From Acidobacteriota bacterium (GTDB taxonomy: Bacteria; Acidobacteriota; Holophagae; Acanthopleuribacterales; Acanthopleuribacteraceae), in contig JAGQSC010000044.1 of NCBI GenBank assembly GCA_020439745.1, positions 124,001 to 188,000 of the forward strand: a stretch of DNA of 64,000 nucleotides, written 5' to 3'. The position numbers were made by a program, and so were the translations under genes. The notes beneath the pieces were generated by a model, which did no database searches, had not been told where the DNA came from, and saw only the letters and a program-made list of their open reading frames with translations. Of this stretch, positions 18,201-26,491 are shown piece by piece. Within the stretch, counting starts at the first letter, position 1. Each line of letters starts with the position of its first letter.

Positions 18201-18415
18201 GGCTCACAGCACCCGACTACCGCATCTACAGCCGAACCGGTGAATGGATTATTGAGAATCAGGGTGTCACGCCGGACATAGAAGTGGACCTGGATCCGGC
18301 AGAAATGGCGCGTGGGTACGATGCCCAGTTACAAAAGGGCATCGAGGTCCTCAAGGAGAAATTCGCCTCTGAGCCAAGGCCGTGGCCCAAGCATGGTGAT
18401 TTTCCCAAGCAGTAG
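15236..18415 (+). CDS. tricorn-type S41 serine peptidase
   Basis: This 1059-residue protein is a full-length tricorn homologue with a signal peptide (MNRFLLFVLIAPLAFAG), so it acts outside the cytoplasm. It has WD40/TolB-like beta-propeller repeats over about residues 20-640, then a helical bundle, a PDZ-like domain (about 760-840) and the S41 peptidase core. The catalytic set is visible: Ser723-His724 in LATSHTYVFGGD, nucleophile Ser949 in QAGSGGDEF, and Glu1007 in IENQGVTPD. The Ser-Glu spacing of 58 equals that recalled for the Thermoplasma enzyme (Ser965, Glu1023). Tricorn degrades peptides. I chose ATG 15236 because GGGAG sits five bases upstream; an in-frame GTG at 15224 is less likely. 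Confidence 0.93.
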   Translation: MNRFLLFVLIAPLAFAGTRAIMRYPDIHGDLVVFTYGDDIWSVSAQGGVAKRLTFDDGQESLPCFSSDGQWIAFSGQLDGNTDVYVMTTQGGQVKRLTFHPDTDSVVGWHPTENKVIFSSTRQSFNRFLRLFTVSLDGAVEALPLHEAAQGSYSPDATQFVYNRVAREQRTWKRYEGGTAQDLYLYDFASAKDRKITDFRGTDRIPLWIGDQIIFASDRDGVLNLYQIDPNSGDTRQLTKHTAYDVRRPNGDTQRVVYELGGSIRMFDLSSGQDSELDIRIEADAEETRPRLLDVRDQVERVQLSPNGKQILIESRGEIFTAPVERGLTLNMTQSAGARDRHAVWSHDGTRIAYTSDEDGESNLYITNLDRSKRQMTQFKTGYRFGLQWSPDDRYLSFTDQTLSLYLLDVKSGSITKIAQAEFENVDVSQDLKPIYDFCWSPDSTMVAYSKMDGDLLYHMYVYELKSGKTHHLSSGLFSDFSPKFSLDGQHLFFLSQRRFDPTFGDLEWEMVFKKTTGIYALALNPQVAPLFPLADGETESETKFPADFRGISDRVEAFPLPRGNYRDLEVTKDKVIYTNGDDGDYNRFEFRARGPQKLYAFDLKKREESELLEEVDQVHVQGDKLIARLGHNLTTLMLGKEGAKPKSLELGPLNMMMDPRAEWRQIFNEAWRLERDYYYEPSMNGLDWQAMKVKYGQLVEVAANRNDVGYLIGELIGELATSHTYVFGGDRKRTADRVNVGMLGTDWEMDAANKRYRFGNMYRVTDWSRDLLPPLAAPGVQVQPGDYLLQVNGNDVTTDRNVYAHFQGLANQPTSITVNRKPTLEGATTFVVKPLSSEYQLRYQAWVEHNRQVVNEASGGEIGYLHFPDTYTDSAIEFPKNFYSQLRKKGLIIDGRFNGGGLDPDIFLARLRKEIHSYWTRRYSHDQTAPATATTAHMVCLTNRQAGSGGDEFPYQFQFHKMGPVIGTRTWGGLVGVSMFLRMVDGGGLTAPDYRIYSRTGEWIIENQGVTPDIEVDLDPAEMARGYDAQLQKGIEVLKEKFASEPRPWPKHGDFPKQ

Positions 18416-18424
18416 TCTCTTTGA

Positions 18425-18444
18425 GCCCGGGTAAGTGCCCGGGC
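18425..18444 (+). terminator. GC-rich hairpin after the tricorn gene
   Basis: GCCCGGG (18425-18431) and CCCGGGC (18438-18444) form a perfect 7-bp stem with a six-base loop, ten bases after the tricorn stop. No T-run follows, so it may be an RNA-end-stabilising hairpin instead of a classic terminator. Confidence 0.45.
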
Positions 18445-18683
18445 CTTGGCCCCGAGAGTCATTGTCCAAGTTGAATTGGCCCTGCTCAATCCGAATCTCG
18501 TGGATTGGCTTCTTGCTATGTGGTTGAGTCTGTCGAAGATTCGACGAAACCTGTAGGAAATTTGACTATCTCCTTTGCTGATGATGTGTAAGTTCTTGTA
18601 ATTAAAAGGATTTCATATTGGCGCGGGTCATGCTGAAGAGGTGTTGCGAGCGTTGGAGCTCAATCGAATCGCCGGAGTCAGTC

Positions 18684-19646
18684 ATGTCTTTTGAAACAAC
18701 CGCTGCAATTCCTAGCCATCTTGGAAAAAGAGTAAAAGGTTCAGATCAAAATAGATGCCACGTACAGGTTGTAACTGAACGTTCTGGAGTGATGGAAGGC
18801 GAACTGGTCCAGTTTTCGCCCAAAAGCCGTTTGATCCCTCTTTCGGTGGACGGTCGCGGTGGTCGCATCGTGGAGATGGTTCAGGTTGAGGAATTGATGT
18901 ATGTCCTTTTCGATACCGAGGAAAAGCATCTGGAAATGGATCCAGAAATGAGTCCGGCCCGAATCACCTGCCGAAATGGTGCCGTTTTTAATGTGCTGAT
19001 CAACAAGGGTGCCATCGAAGATGCAGTAGGTTTTTTCGCGATTAATCAGCAGCCTCAGCGTTACATATACTTTTTCCGGCGTGCGTTGCAGGGCGTCGAA
19101 CTCAACGATGGTCTAAAACACGAAATTGTCTTTTCTCCTGCGGCAGACGATGTCGATGCATCTCTCCCCAACGGTACTCGTGCACCCGTGGATGTACCAG
19201 TCCACACCAAGGCAATTTGGAAAGGCAGCGAGCTACCGGGTCTGGTACGCATGTTGCGGCGTGAACTCGAAGCTCGCAGCTCTGACGGACAACAGGTCGA
19301 CTTGGACACACTGCACCGTGTGAATTTGATTTCAATTGTTCGAGCCGTGATTTTTGAACTACAGGGTACAAAATCCATCCAGTTGCACATAAACCCTGCC
19401 ATGGGCTGTAAATTTGGCAGCATTCGATACGTTTTGGACCATAAGACAGTCTGGTCACTCCCCTTACCGGAACTTATCTGTCGAGAAGTTATGGGAACGT
19501 TCAAGGTTCTGGCTCACCTCAATGATCATTCATCATCCGAACCCCACGAAATTCATTGGCGTGTCGGACAACGTGTCGAATGTGTCAAGGTGATGGCGAA
19601 GCCTGTTGAACAAGGTGACAGTCGACTGGTGGTTTGGATTGAATAG
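18684..19646 (+). CDS. protein with possible GspE/PilB N2-like C-terminal domain, no ATPase
   Basis: This 320-residue protein has an N-terminal beta-rich part (about 20-150) resembling small DUF6982/PilZ-like domains. Its C-terminal part (about 215-320) follows the pattern of the N2 domain that precedes the motor in GspE/PilB ATPases: an IQLHINP strand in place of IHIEP, an IRYVLD segment, VMGTFKVLAHLN in place of the usual K-x-LA-x-LD helix, then WRVGQRVE and a terminal LVVWIE strand. No Walker A motif or later ATPase region follows. It may be a regulator of a type II secretion or pilus system. Both domain calls are tentative. I chose ATG 18684 (GGAG six bases upstream); TTG 18618 with AAAGGA is an alternative adding 22 residues. 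Confidence 0.6.
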   Translation: MSFETTAAIPSHLGKRVKGSDQNRCHVQVVTERSGVMEGELVQFSPKSRLIPLSVDGRGGRIVEMVQVEELMYVLFDTEEKHLEMDPEMSPARITCRNGAVFNVLINKGAIEDAVGFFAINQQPQRYIYFFRRALQGVELNDGLKHEIVFSPAADDVDASLPNGTRAPVDVPVHTKAIWKGSELPGLVRMLRRELEARSSDGQQVDLDTLHRVNLISIVRAVIFELQGTKSIQLHINPAMGCKFGSIRYVLDHKTVWSLPLPELICREVMGTFKVLAHLNDHSSSEPHEIHWRVGQRVECVKVMAKPVEQGDSRLVVWIE

Positions 19647-19662
19647 ACGCACCAACCGGTTT

Positions 19663-20127
19663 TTATTCGATTGATTTCTTTAGCGTAAAGCGATCTTTGG
19701 TAAAGTCGTCATCAAGCGACGTCCAGTCAGCGGCGTTTTCCACGGGTGGCGCGGGCTTCTCCGTGTAATCGTCGATAACAACCAGGGTCAGAACGTTGTT
19801 TTCAATTTTGAATACCGCCACGACCGTGGTACCCACGTTTTTTCCTGCTGCGTCACTTTCTTTTTCAATGGTGGCGTGGAGCTGCTTAGGAAACGTGGAT
19901 GGCGGTAAGGTGAAAGTTGTTTCAAACCAGAAATCCTCTCTTCCAAAAAAACGCAGCTTGCTGCCTTTAATGGTGATGGTGCAATCGTTGCCCCCACCGG
20001 TTCCCGTCCATGTTCCTTGTAGCTGCTGCAAATCATCTGCATACGTCTCTAGTTGCGTTGTGGCTGCGCATAACCACGAACTCATGCAGACCCAACACGT
20101 TGTTTGAATCATAACTATTGTTCTCAT
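19663..20127 (-). CDS. small secreted TIGR03067-like protein
   Basis: This 154-residue protein has a signal-like N-terminus (IQTTCWVCMSSWLCAATT) and then LQQLQGTWTGTGGGNDCTITIKGSKL, which matches the start of the lipocalin-like TIGR03067 domain (LQGxW) that is abundant in Planctomycetes and also found elsewhere. The rest is a beta-barrel-like alternation with FKIENNVLTLVVID. Function in this family is unknown. The gene is convergent with the 18684 gene and stands alone. The assignment rests on the LQGTW start and fold pattern. Confidence 0.6.
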   Translation of the reverse strand: MRTIVMIQTTCWVCMSSWLCAATTQLETYADDLQQLQGTWTGTGGGNDCTITIKGSKLRFFGREDFWFETTFTLPPSTFPKQLHATIEKESDAAGKNVGTTVVAVFKIENNVLTLVVIDDYTEKPAPPVENAADWTSLDDDFTKDRFTLKKSIE

Positions 20128-20358
20128 GTTCAGGCGTCTTAGCGATTCTCATGCCGACTTCATGGGTAGTGATAAGCGATTTGAAACGAGTGGTTTAAAA
20201 GGAACTGTTCGGTGGTCCCTCGATACTGAGAGATCTCGAGTGCGCCAAATTGACTGTTGATTGAAACACGCTCACGCCGGTGACAACCGTCCAATGAGTT
20301 GGTTTTGTGGCGATAGGTGGGCGGATTGCTTCTTGGATTCAAAGGCTTTTGGTGTGAA

Positions 20359-22152
20359 TCAGGGTAAGGTCGTCGGAGGCAAGCAGCTGTTGATCATTCC
20401 GGCAAACTGGGCTACGGAATAGGTAGCAGGCCATGAAGGAAATCCAGCTTCAAAACTCGAGAAGGTGCGGATGAGGCCGCCTTGACCTACAAAGACCCGA
20501 TTACCCGCGATGCTGCCTACTGAATACGTGGAACGACCCACACCATGAAAAGCGATTTCCCAATTGCCGCCGTACAGGCTCTTCAGGACGAGCCCATCTG
20601 AACCGGTACCCCACCACCCATCATCTTCATAGATCAGTTCCAAGATTACTTCGTTACTTCCTGTCGGGGGCAAGGTATTCCAGGTCTCTCCATTGAGACT
20701 CCAAACAATCGTGCCTTGAGCACCTCCTGCCAGGAACGCCATGTCTTGGTTCATGCGTCCAAAGGCGACGCAGAATAGATGGTTTGTCGTGCCCGAGGGT
20801 TTAGTTTTCCATAACGTGCCGTTGTTGCTAATGACAATAGTGCCGTTGTTTCCCACTGCAACAGCAATACCCTCGTGATAGGCCACCGCATTCAGGTGTT
20901 CGCTGGTCATGCTCGCTTGCTGGGTCCAAGCCATGGCGTCTGGAGACGTCAGAACCACACCATCGTTGCCCACGGCAACTGCATAGGTTTCTGCATCGAC
21001 GACGTCATCCAGTGGCGTTGACGTAGTCGGCTGTATGTATTGCCAAAGCGTACCATCATCACTGACAGCCAGACGGCCGTCTCCAGTGGCACAAACGATC
21101 TTGCTATTGAATACTGTGATGCCCAAAAGAGTGTCGCCGGAGGGAAGTGTCGAGAAATCCCAGTCGATCCCATCTTGAGTGACACCCCAAATTCCGTTAC
21201 GGCCGCCTACATACAAACTACTGCCAATCCGTTCCAGTTCCCACAAGTCGGTTAGAGGCCCACTGTGTACATTCTGCCAGTTGATACCGTTAACCGACAT
21301 CACCATGCCACCAAACGAGAGTGTGCCCAGTAACACCCCATTCCCCCTGGCCAACGAGAATAGGTATCCTTCAAAACGGGGCGACCGGAACTGCCAGGAG
21401 ACTCCGTCGGGACTGGTGTAGTGATCGCCGCTAACGCCTCCGCAGACATAGTTGCCATTGATGTAAGAGACGGCGTACAAAGTCGAGTTGATGGTTGTGG
21501 CAGGTGCTGACCAAGTCAAGCCGTCAACGCTCGTGACTAGGGCTCCCAGGTCCCCAACGGCAATCCACAAGCCGTTGTCGAAGGTGACCGCATTGAGGTG
21601 GTTGGTGGTGTTTGAGTTGCGTAAGGTCCAACTCGAACCGTTCGGGCTGGTGATCACCTTGCCGTTGTTGCCAACGACCACAAACTGGCCTTGAGCAAAT
21701 GTGACGGCGTGAAGTTCCTCAGGACCAAGGGGATTGCCCGGAACCCAGTTGGACCCATTGGCACTGGTATAGAGAGTGCCTGCATCGCCGACGGCGACAA
21801 ACAGCCCATTCCCAAAAGCGACATCATTGAGGGTGTTGCCAGTGAAACCAGCCGCACCCCAGTTCGTGAAATTAGTGGTGAAGCGCACCACCCCGTTTTG
21901 ACCGACGAGCACATACAGACCGTTTCCATAGGTAATCGCATAGTAGTTAGGGAGTGGTAGCTCCAAGACGCCGCCCACCTGATCCCAAGTCAATCCGTCC
22001 ATACTGGTCTGCACTTTGCCACTTTGTCCTACCGCCACAAATCGCGTGCCGTCGAACATCACGTCCAGAAGCAAATTGCCGTGTGGTCGTGGATTGGACC
22101 ATTCCCACTGGCAAGGTAATTGACACAGCAAACTGCAAACCGCGATGATCAT
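20359..22152 (-). CDS. secreted BNR/Asp-box beta-propeller repeat protein
   Basis: This 597-residue protein has a short signal peptide and at least ten repeats of about 42-48 residues. The repeat core is FVAVGxxGxxxTSxDGxxW, as in VAVGQSGKVQTSMDGLTW, VAVGDAGTLYTSANGSNW and VVVGNNGKVITSPNGSSW. The S-x-D/N-G-x-x-W part is an Asp-box like those of sialidase and YCF48 propellers, so a beta-propeller is expected. No sialidase catalytic residues are seen. The C-terminus FPSWPATYSVAQFAGMINSC ends with a short Cys-bearing tail. I used ATG 22152, six bases after GGAG; an in-frame TTG at 22158 is less likely. It lies downstream of, and in the same direction as, the 22246 gene. Confidence 0.78.
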   Translation of the reverse strand: MIIAVCSLLCQLPCQWEWSNPRPHGNLLLDVMFDGTRFVAVGQSGKVQTSMDGLTWDQVGGVLELPLPNYYAITYGNGLYVLVGQNGVVRFTTNFTNWGAAGFTGNTLNDVAFGNGLFVAVGDAGTLYTSANGSNWVPGNPLGPEELHAVTFAQGQFVVVGNNGKVITSPNGSSWTLRNSNTTNHLNAVTFDNGLWIAVGDLGALVTSVDGLTWSAPATTINSTLYAVSYINGNYVCGGVSGDHYTSPDGVSWQFRSPRFEGYLFSLARGNGVLLGTLSFGGMVMSVNGINWQNVHSGPLTDLWELERIGSSLYVGGRNGIWGVTQDGIDWDFSTLPSGDTLLGITVFNSKIVCATGDGRLAVSDDGTLWQYIQPTTSTPLDDVVDAETYAVAVGNDGVVLTSPDAMAWTQQASMTSEHLNAVAYHEGIAVAVGNNGTIVISNNGTLWKTKPSGTTNHLFCVAFGRMNQDMAFLAGGAQGTIVWSLNGETWNTLPPTGSNEVILELIYEDDGWWGTGSDGLVLKSLYGGNWEIAFHGVGRSTYSVGSIAGNRVFVGQGGLIRTFSSFEAGFPSWPATYSVAQFAGMINSCLPPTTLP

Positions 22153-22245
22153 GGGCAACTCCTTACCTACTTAAAGGGGGCGTTGCCGCAAAACCGAACA
22201 CGGATTCCGTCAATTGATTCAGTGCTCGGGCATCATCGTTCGAGA

Positions 22246-24963
22246 CTATGGCGGCTTGAACGAGATAGACGTTGCATTGCCGATTGCGGGTTCGGAACCG
22301 GCATTGAAAACAAAACCCACGCCGGTTATGGGTGCTCCGGACGTTGAAGCAACCAGATAAACATCACCGACACCTTCGGCAACCAGTTGGTTGGCAACAG
22401 ACGCAAATGGCCTAAGTGGCTCCAGTCCATTTATTGTCTTCGTTGCGACGCAGGTACCTGATTGATCAAAAAATCGGAGAACCACATCCACCGGGACAGT
22501 TGCCGCATGCACAATGACGGGTGCTGACGTGAGTCCGTCGGTCAAAGGAAGGAATCCGAACAAGATATCTGAACCACAACGCGATTCGCAAGGGTTGTTC
22601 ATGTCCACTGCCACGCCCTGGGCCGGGGATCGTTTGGAAGCCGTTTCCAGATTGTTCGTGATCCAGCTACCCGCGATATGGGCTGAGTTTGCGGTGACCT
22701 CAACGGCGAAACCAGGTCCACTACCGATTTCCGGAAAGAGCGTTTCGACGCTTTCGGCCATAAATCCGAGAGCGGGTATCTCTCGAGAGGCTTGTGCCGT
22801 TTGACCGTCAGCTCGCCTTGCAGTGAGCGAGATGGTTTGCGAGGATTCATCCAGATTGTTAACCACAACGATACTCTCGAACTGGCTGTTGTAACTGATC
22901 CAGGGATATACCAAGCGGGCGTTTTGCTTGTGTTTCGAAAAAGACCGCTCCATGCGGGAAACGTTGCCGATTGCAGGTTCAGCAAATAGGTTGAACGTAA
23001 ATCCAACTCCGGTGACGAATGGTGAGTCCGTGGTTGCGATCAGCATGCTACCGTCGCCTTGAACAAGATCATTGGCCACACTTGCAAAGGGTCGCAAAGG
23101 ATCTAGCTGCGCAAGCGTTTGTTGATCGTCTAACAACAGCGAGCCATTCTGAGCAAAGAAGCGCATACGAATGTCGACAGGCTCGTTAGCGGTATTGATG
23201 ATGACAGGCGCCGACGTAAGTCCCAGCGAAGTAGGTAGATATGAGAAAATCACATCATAGCCTAGTCGCTCGTTCGCCGCATTGGGATACGGAGGGATAC
23301 GGATTGCAACTCCTTGAGAAGGTGACCTCCCCGATGCCGCTGCGAGGTTATTGGACACCCAAACGCCATCCACATCACTCGAGGCGGTCTGCACCAGAAC
23401 CGAATAGCCCGCACCCGATCCCAATCCGGAGAAGAGGCTGGCGGCTGTCTCCCTTAAAAATCCACGTGCTGGAATCAAACGCGTCACGTTTTCGGCGGGT
23501 CCACTCCGCCTTTGTGCAGTGAGGGTGGCGGTCGTATCCTCAGTTCCGTAATTCACCACGACGACGATGCTTTCAAACTGGGTGTTGTTGGAAATCCAAG
23601 GGTAAATCAATGTCGTTTCTCGGACCTTGGTCGGACCGACCCAGGCGTTCAAGTCGAGTTCAGTGACTGCCGTGGCTGGATCATTGGAGGGTATATGGAT
23701 GCTCAAGTTGTGTTGGCCCTCGACCATTGGGCTGAATTGCAGCTCAAGGGCGCAGGCGTCGCCTGGCTGAAGCAGTTGGTTACTGCACAAATCGGTCAAC
23801 TGAAATGACGACGCAGCTCCGACAGCGGTGATGGTTCCTATCTGCAGTGCCGACGACCCGCTGGACAATATCTGGAACTGATTGTTATAGACCTGACCGA
23901 CCTGAAAACTCCTGGGGAGGGGAATAGCGTTGATGGAATTGGTATTGCCATTGGCGTTTGCCACGTCCAGGAAATACAGATATTGCCCATCCGAGGCGAA
24001 ATCCGCCGGCCATGATGAGTCGCTGTAGCTATAGTCCTGGTTAATACCCGTAAGGCTGTCCATACGACGAACCAATTTCTCTACGGGCTCATAGGTCCAC
24101 ATGTACTGGCCATCGAAGCCTAATCCAATGACGCCGTCATCCAGAGCCATTTGCGCTTGTAGGTTGAGACCGCGATCCAACATGAAGAGGGTCTTTTCCA
24201 GGTTGTCAGCGATCCATAGCATCTGGCCATCCCAGGCCAAAGCGACGGGCGTACCGCTGGGCGCATTCACCTGTCGCAATACTTGGCCTTTGCGGTTCAG
24301 CTCATAGATCTGGTCCTGTTGAAAATCGGCAGTCCAGATGACTTGTCCATTGGTCGCCAAACCCGAGAGATTCAAGCTGGGTGGCGCAAAACTCTGGACA
24401 ACTTCGCCCAGGCGATTGAGTTGAAAAATCTGGTCGTTCACGCTGTCTGCAAGCCAAAAGAACGTACCGTCAAAGCAAATAAAGCGTGTGCGTGGGCTGG
24501 GGGATGGCCAAGACATCGCAATCTCCGCAAAACTGCCAAACGACTTGGGCGTGACCGTGATGTTGGGTATGGTGCTGGCTGGATCACGGACAGCAGTCCA
24601 GGTACCCGAAGCGGAAAACGGGCAGGGCAATTGACTGTCAGATATCAACCAGCTCCCCGAACAGGTCGAGGGCGTGTTGAAAGTACCCGCAACTCGGTAA
24701 GCGGATGTGGTGATATCAAAGTGATTTCCCACAACCACCCGATTTGGTGCGATTACCAAGCTCACCGTCTTTTCGCATCCTTCAGCCGAAAGTCGTGCTT
24801 CGATGGATAATGACACCAAGCGGTCGTGATCGACCACGAATCTCACAGCGCGGTCTTGATTGGTTTGACCGGCAAATTCTCCGTCGTAGATGGAGCGCTT
24901 GGGTACTCGCCAGTCCGCTGCTCCCGTCGCCAAGATCAAGCAAAAAACGCCGTAAACCACCAT
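22246..24963 (-). CDS. large secreted protein with six-bladed-like repeats and duplicated beta-sandwich modules
   Basis: This 905-residue protein starts at ATG 24963, just after GGGAG, with a signal peptide (VVYGVFCLILATGAADW). Residues about 150-370 hold propeller-like repeats (ICFDGTFFWLADS, LAWDGQMLWIADN, LGFDGQYMWTYEP). An ASH/HYDIN-like Ig segment follows (SSALQIGTITAVG...CALELQFSP). The C-terminal half is a duplicated module of about 220 residues (about 460-680 and 681-905), each opening with YPWIS-x-N-x-QFESIVVV and containing SPxQGVA, LTSAPVI, LRPFASVAN and GVGF-x-FN...EPAIGN. The module resembles segments of the subtilase and of the 57319 oxidase. No enzymatic motif is seen. A surface or matrix protein is likely. 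Confidence 0.75.
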   Translation of the reverse strand: MVVYGVFCLILATGAADWRVPKRSIYDGEFAGQTNQDRAVRFVVDHDRLVSLSIEARLSAEGCEKTVSLVIAPNRVVVGNHFDITTSAYRVAGTFNTPSTCSGSWLISDSQLPCPFSASGTWTAVRDPASTIPNITVTPKSFGSFAEIAMSWPSPSPRTRFICFDGTFFWLADSVNDQIFQLNRLGEVVQSFAPPSLNLSGLATNGQVIWTADFQQDQIYELNRKGQVLRQVNAPSGTPVALAWDGQMLWIADNLEKTLFMLDRGLNLQAQMALDDGVIGLGFDGQYMWTYEPVEKLVRRMDSLTGINQDYSYSDSSWPADFASDGQYLYFLDVANANGNTNSINAIPLPRSFQVGQVYNNQFQILSSGSSALQIGTITAVGAASSFQLTDLCSNQLLQPGDACALELQFSPMVEGQHNLSIHIPSNDPATAVTELDLNAWVGPTKVRETTLIYPWISNNTQFESIVVVVNYGTEDTTATLTAQRRSGPAENVTRLIPARGFLRETAASLFSGLGSGAGYSVLVQTASSDVDGVWVSNNLAAASGRSPSQGVAIRIPPYPNAANERLGYDVIFSYLPTSLGLTSAPVIINTANEPVDIRMRFFAQNGSLLLDDQQTLAQLDPLRPFASVANDLVQGDGSMLIATTDSPFVTGVGFTFNLFAEPAIGNVSRMERSFSKHKQNARLVYPWISYNSQFESIVVVNNLDESSQTISLTARRADGQTAQASREIPALGFMAESVETLFPEIGSGPGFAVEVTANSAHIAGSWITNNLETASKRSPAQGVAVDMNNPCESRCGSDILFGFLPLTDGLTSAPVIVHAATVPVDVVLRFFDQSGTCVATKTINGLEPLRPFASVANQLVAEGVGDVYLVASTSGAPITGVGFVFNAGSEPAIGNATSISFKPP

Positions 24964-25260
24964 GACGTCTCCCGCAGTTCCGCACACCAATTGCTACTTG
25001 AAATCTAGGGTTTTCAACGGCCACTATCAAGTGAACGATTGTTGGCCATCCAACAGTATGTGGGCTTTTGGAAAGTTACTTATTCACCAAGGACCGTTTC
25101 TCCGCAGGGTTGGGGAAATTGATGCCGAATCCAGGCATGATTTACGTAGGAACCATGGAGCTTATTTGCAAGAAAAGCGCCGCCAAGTGTTGGCTAGGGA
25201 GCTCCAAACACAAGGGTCTCGATGGTCGATCAAAGAGGGTTATTGATACAATAGCAGCGT
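24964..25260. other. 297-bp divergent intergenic region before the PqqD-like gene
   Basis: This region separates the 22246 gene (minus) from the PqqD-like gene (plus). It contains an ATG-initiated frame at 25058-25246 (62 residues, basic, four AGG codons, no ribosome site) ending 14 bases before the PqqD-like start. I do not call this a gene, but it is the only candidate for a peptide upstream of the cassette. A TACAAT lies at 25247-25252. Confidence 0.4.
25247..25260 (+). promoter_or_regulatory. candidate -10 element giving a leaderless PqqD-like mRNA
   Basis: TACAAT at 25247-25252 ends eight bases before the ATG at 25261, which has no Shine-Dalgarno sequence. Transcription would then begin at or next to the start codon. 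The -35 region (near 25224) is poor. Confidence 0.3.
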
Positions 25261-25560
25261 ATGTTGGGAGAGACGAAAAAGGGGGCGGATATCCAAGTCA
25301 TTATTGCGAACCACATCATTGTTCAACCGGTGGGGCGAGAAGCAATCTTACTGGGCCTTGAGGATAATGTTTATTATGAGCTCAACGAGACGGGTGTGTT
25401 TGTGTTTGAGCAATTGCGTGCAGGTAACGGTATTGATGCCATTGCACAGAAATTGTCCGATCAATTTGATGTGGACTTGGATACAGCTACTCGTGACGTG
25501 AAAATGCTCATCGAATCCTTGATCCAGAAAGGGATCGTATCAAAACTGGATCTGGTTTAA
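25261..25560 (+). CDS. PqqD-like peptide-binding protein (RiPP recognition element fold)
   Basis: This 99-residue protein has the PqqD pattern: a beta-hairpin start, LGLEDNVYYELNETGVFVFEQLRAG, then IDAIAQKLSDQFDVDLDTATRDVKMLIESLIQKGIV, the winged-helix-like part with the closing helix. PqqD-like domains bind the leader of a ribosomal peptide and present it to modifying enzymes. No Shine-Dalgarno site precedes the ATG, and a -10-like TACAAT lies eight bases before it, so the message may be leaderless. Ten bases after its stop the HprK-like gene begins, then the nucleotidyltransferase, making a compact three-gene cassette. The family call is firm; the peptide it would carry is not identified. 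Confidence 0.85.
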   Translation: MLGETKKGADIQVIIANHIIVQPVGREAILLGLEDNVYYELNETGVFVFEQLRAGNGIDAIAQKLSDQFDVDLDTATRDVKMLIESLIQKGIVSKLDLV

Positions 25561-25570
25561 GAGGTCCTCT

Positions 25571-26491
25571 TTGAGACTCAACCGGTATTCCGTGCACGGT
25601 GTGGTGCTTGAAAGTGAAATCGACTTGGCACTTCCCACGACTGAAAGGGAAACAGGCCCAGTCATCACCATTCGCTGTGGCCATGTACCGCTGCCAACAG
25701 ACTGGCAATTTGAATCCAGGACTCGAGGGCTGACGGGTAAACCGATTTATCAGGTTCAGCATGAGGGACCCTCGTTCGTGGTGGCGTTTCCAGATCGCTA
25801 CGTCATGCAGGTGACCCAACACGAGATTCTAGTTGATTGCCATCCGTCTGATGCACAGGTTCGGCCTTTTGTTATGGCCAAACCCCTCAGCCTGTGTCTT
25901 GAGTTGAATGGTTTGGTTGTTTTGCACGCAGCCAGTTGTTTGATAGGCGACCAATTGATTGCGTTGATGGGTCCATCGTTAGCGGGAAAAACGTCATTGA
26001 GTTTGGCGTTGAGAGAATACGGTCATCACATACATACCGATGATGTGATTGTCCTTGATCCGACAGATGAATCGTTTACGGTGGCATCCGGGCCCATCTG
26101 GTCCAAAGTATGGCCAGATACAGCGGAACGATTTGTGCCGGATTTTTACCAGTCGCCACTAGTTACAACCGCGACTACCAAACGAATGGTGGCCCGTTCG
26201 CGAGTGCACGATGCCGCGAAATTGGCGCATCTATTCGCGCTTGAGCGTACCGTTGATGTGGATGACGTCGAGATCGTTCCGTTAGCACCTGCTAAGGCAC
26301 TCGTGTCCCTAGTGACAATGACCCATTTGGCTGAAATTGAAGTGATGTTGCCCAATAGGGCAGCGCGCATGGCGTTGCTCGCCACGTTAGTGGATCAAAT
26401 TGAGGTGCATCAACTCAGGTACCCCACCGGCTTTGATCACTTGCCTAAGGTTGTGTCATTGTTGGACCGCTATGTTTCTCAAAGATCCTGA
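25571..26491 (+). CDS. HPr kinase-like P-loop kinase
   Basis: This 306-residue protein has a Walker A motif GPSLAGKT (residues 134-141) followed by a HxHTDDVIVLD segment that corresponds to the second acidic motif of HprK-type kinases, in a C-terminal half of HprK size. The N-terminal 110 residues are beta-rich and unlike the HprK N-domain of Firmicutes. Such kinases in lasso-peptide clusters phosphorylate the precursor peptide on serine; true HprK phosphorylates HPr. No HPr gene is in the window. The start is TTG 25571 with GAGG six bases upstream, ten bases after the PqqD-like gene; its 3' end overlaps the nucleotidyltransferase gene by 20 bp. Confidence 0.83.
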   Translation: MRLNRYSVHGVVLESEIDLALPTTERETGPVITIRCGHVPLPTDWQFESRTRGLTGKPIYQVQHEGPSFVVAFPDRYVMQVTQHEILVDCHPSDAQVRPFVMAKPLSLCLELNGLVVLHAASCLIGDQLIALMGPSLAGKTSLSLALREYGHHIHTDDVIVLDPTDESFTVASGPIWSKVWPDTAERFVPDFYQSPLVTTATTKRMVARSRVHDAAKLAHLFALERTVDVDDVEIVPLAPAKALVSLVTMTHLAEIEVMLPNRAARMALLATLVDQIEVHQLRYPTGFDHLPKVVSLLDRYVSQRS

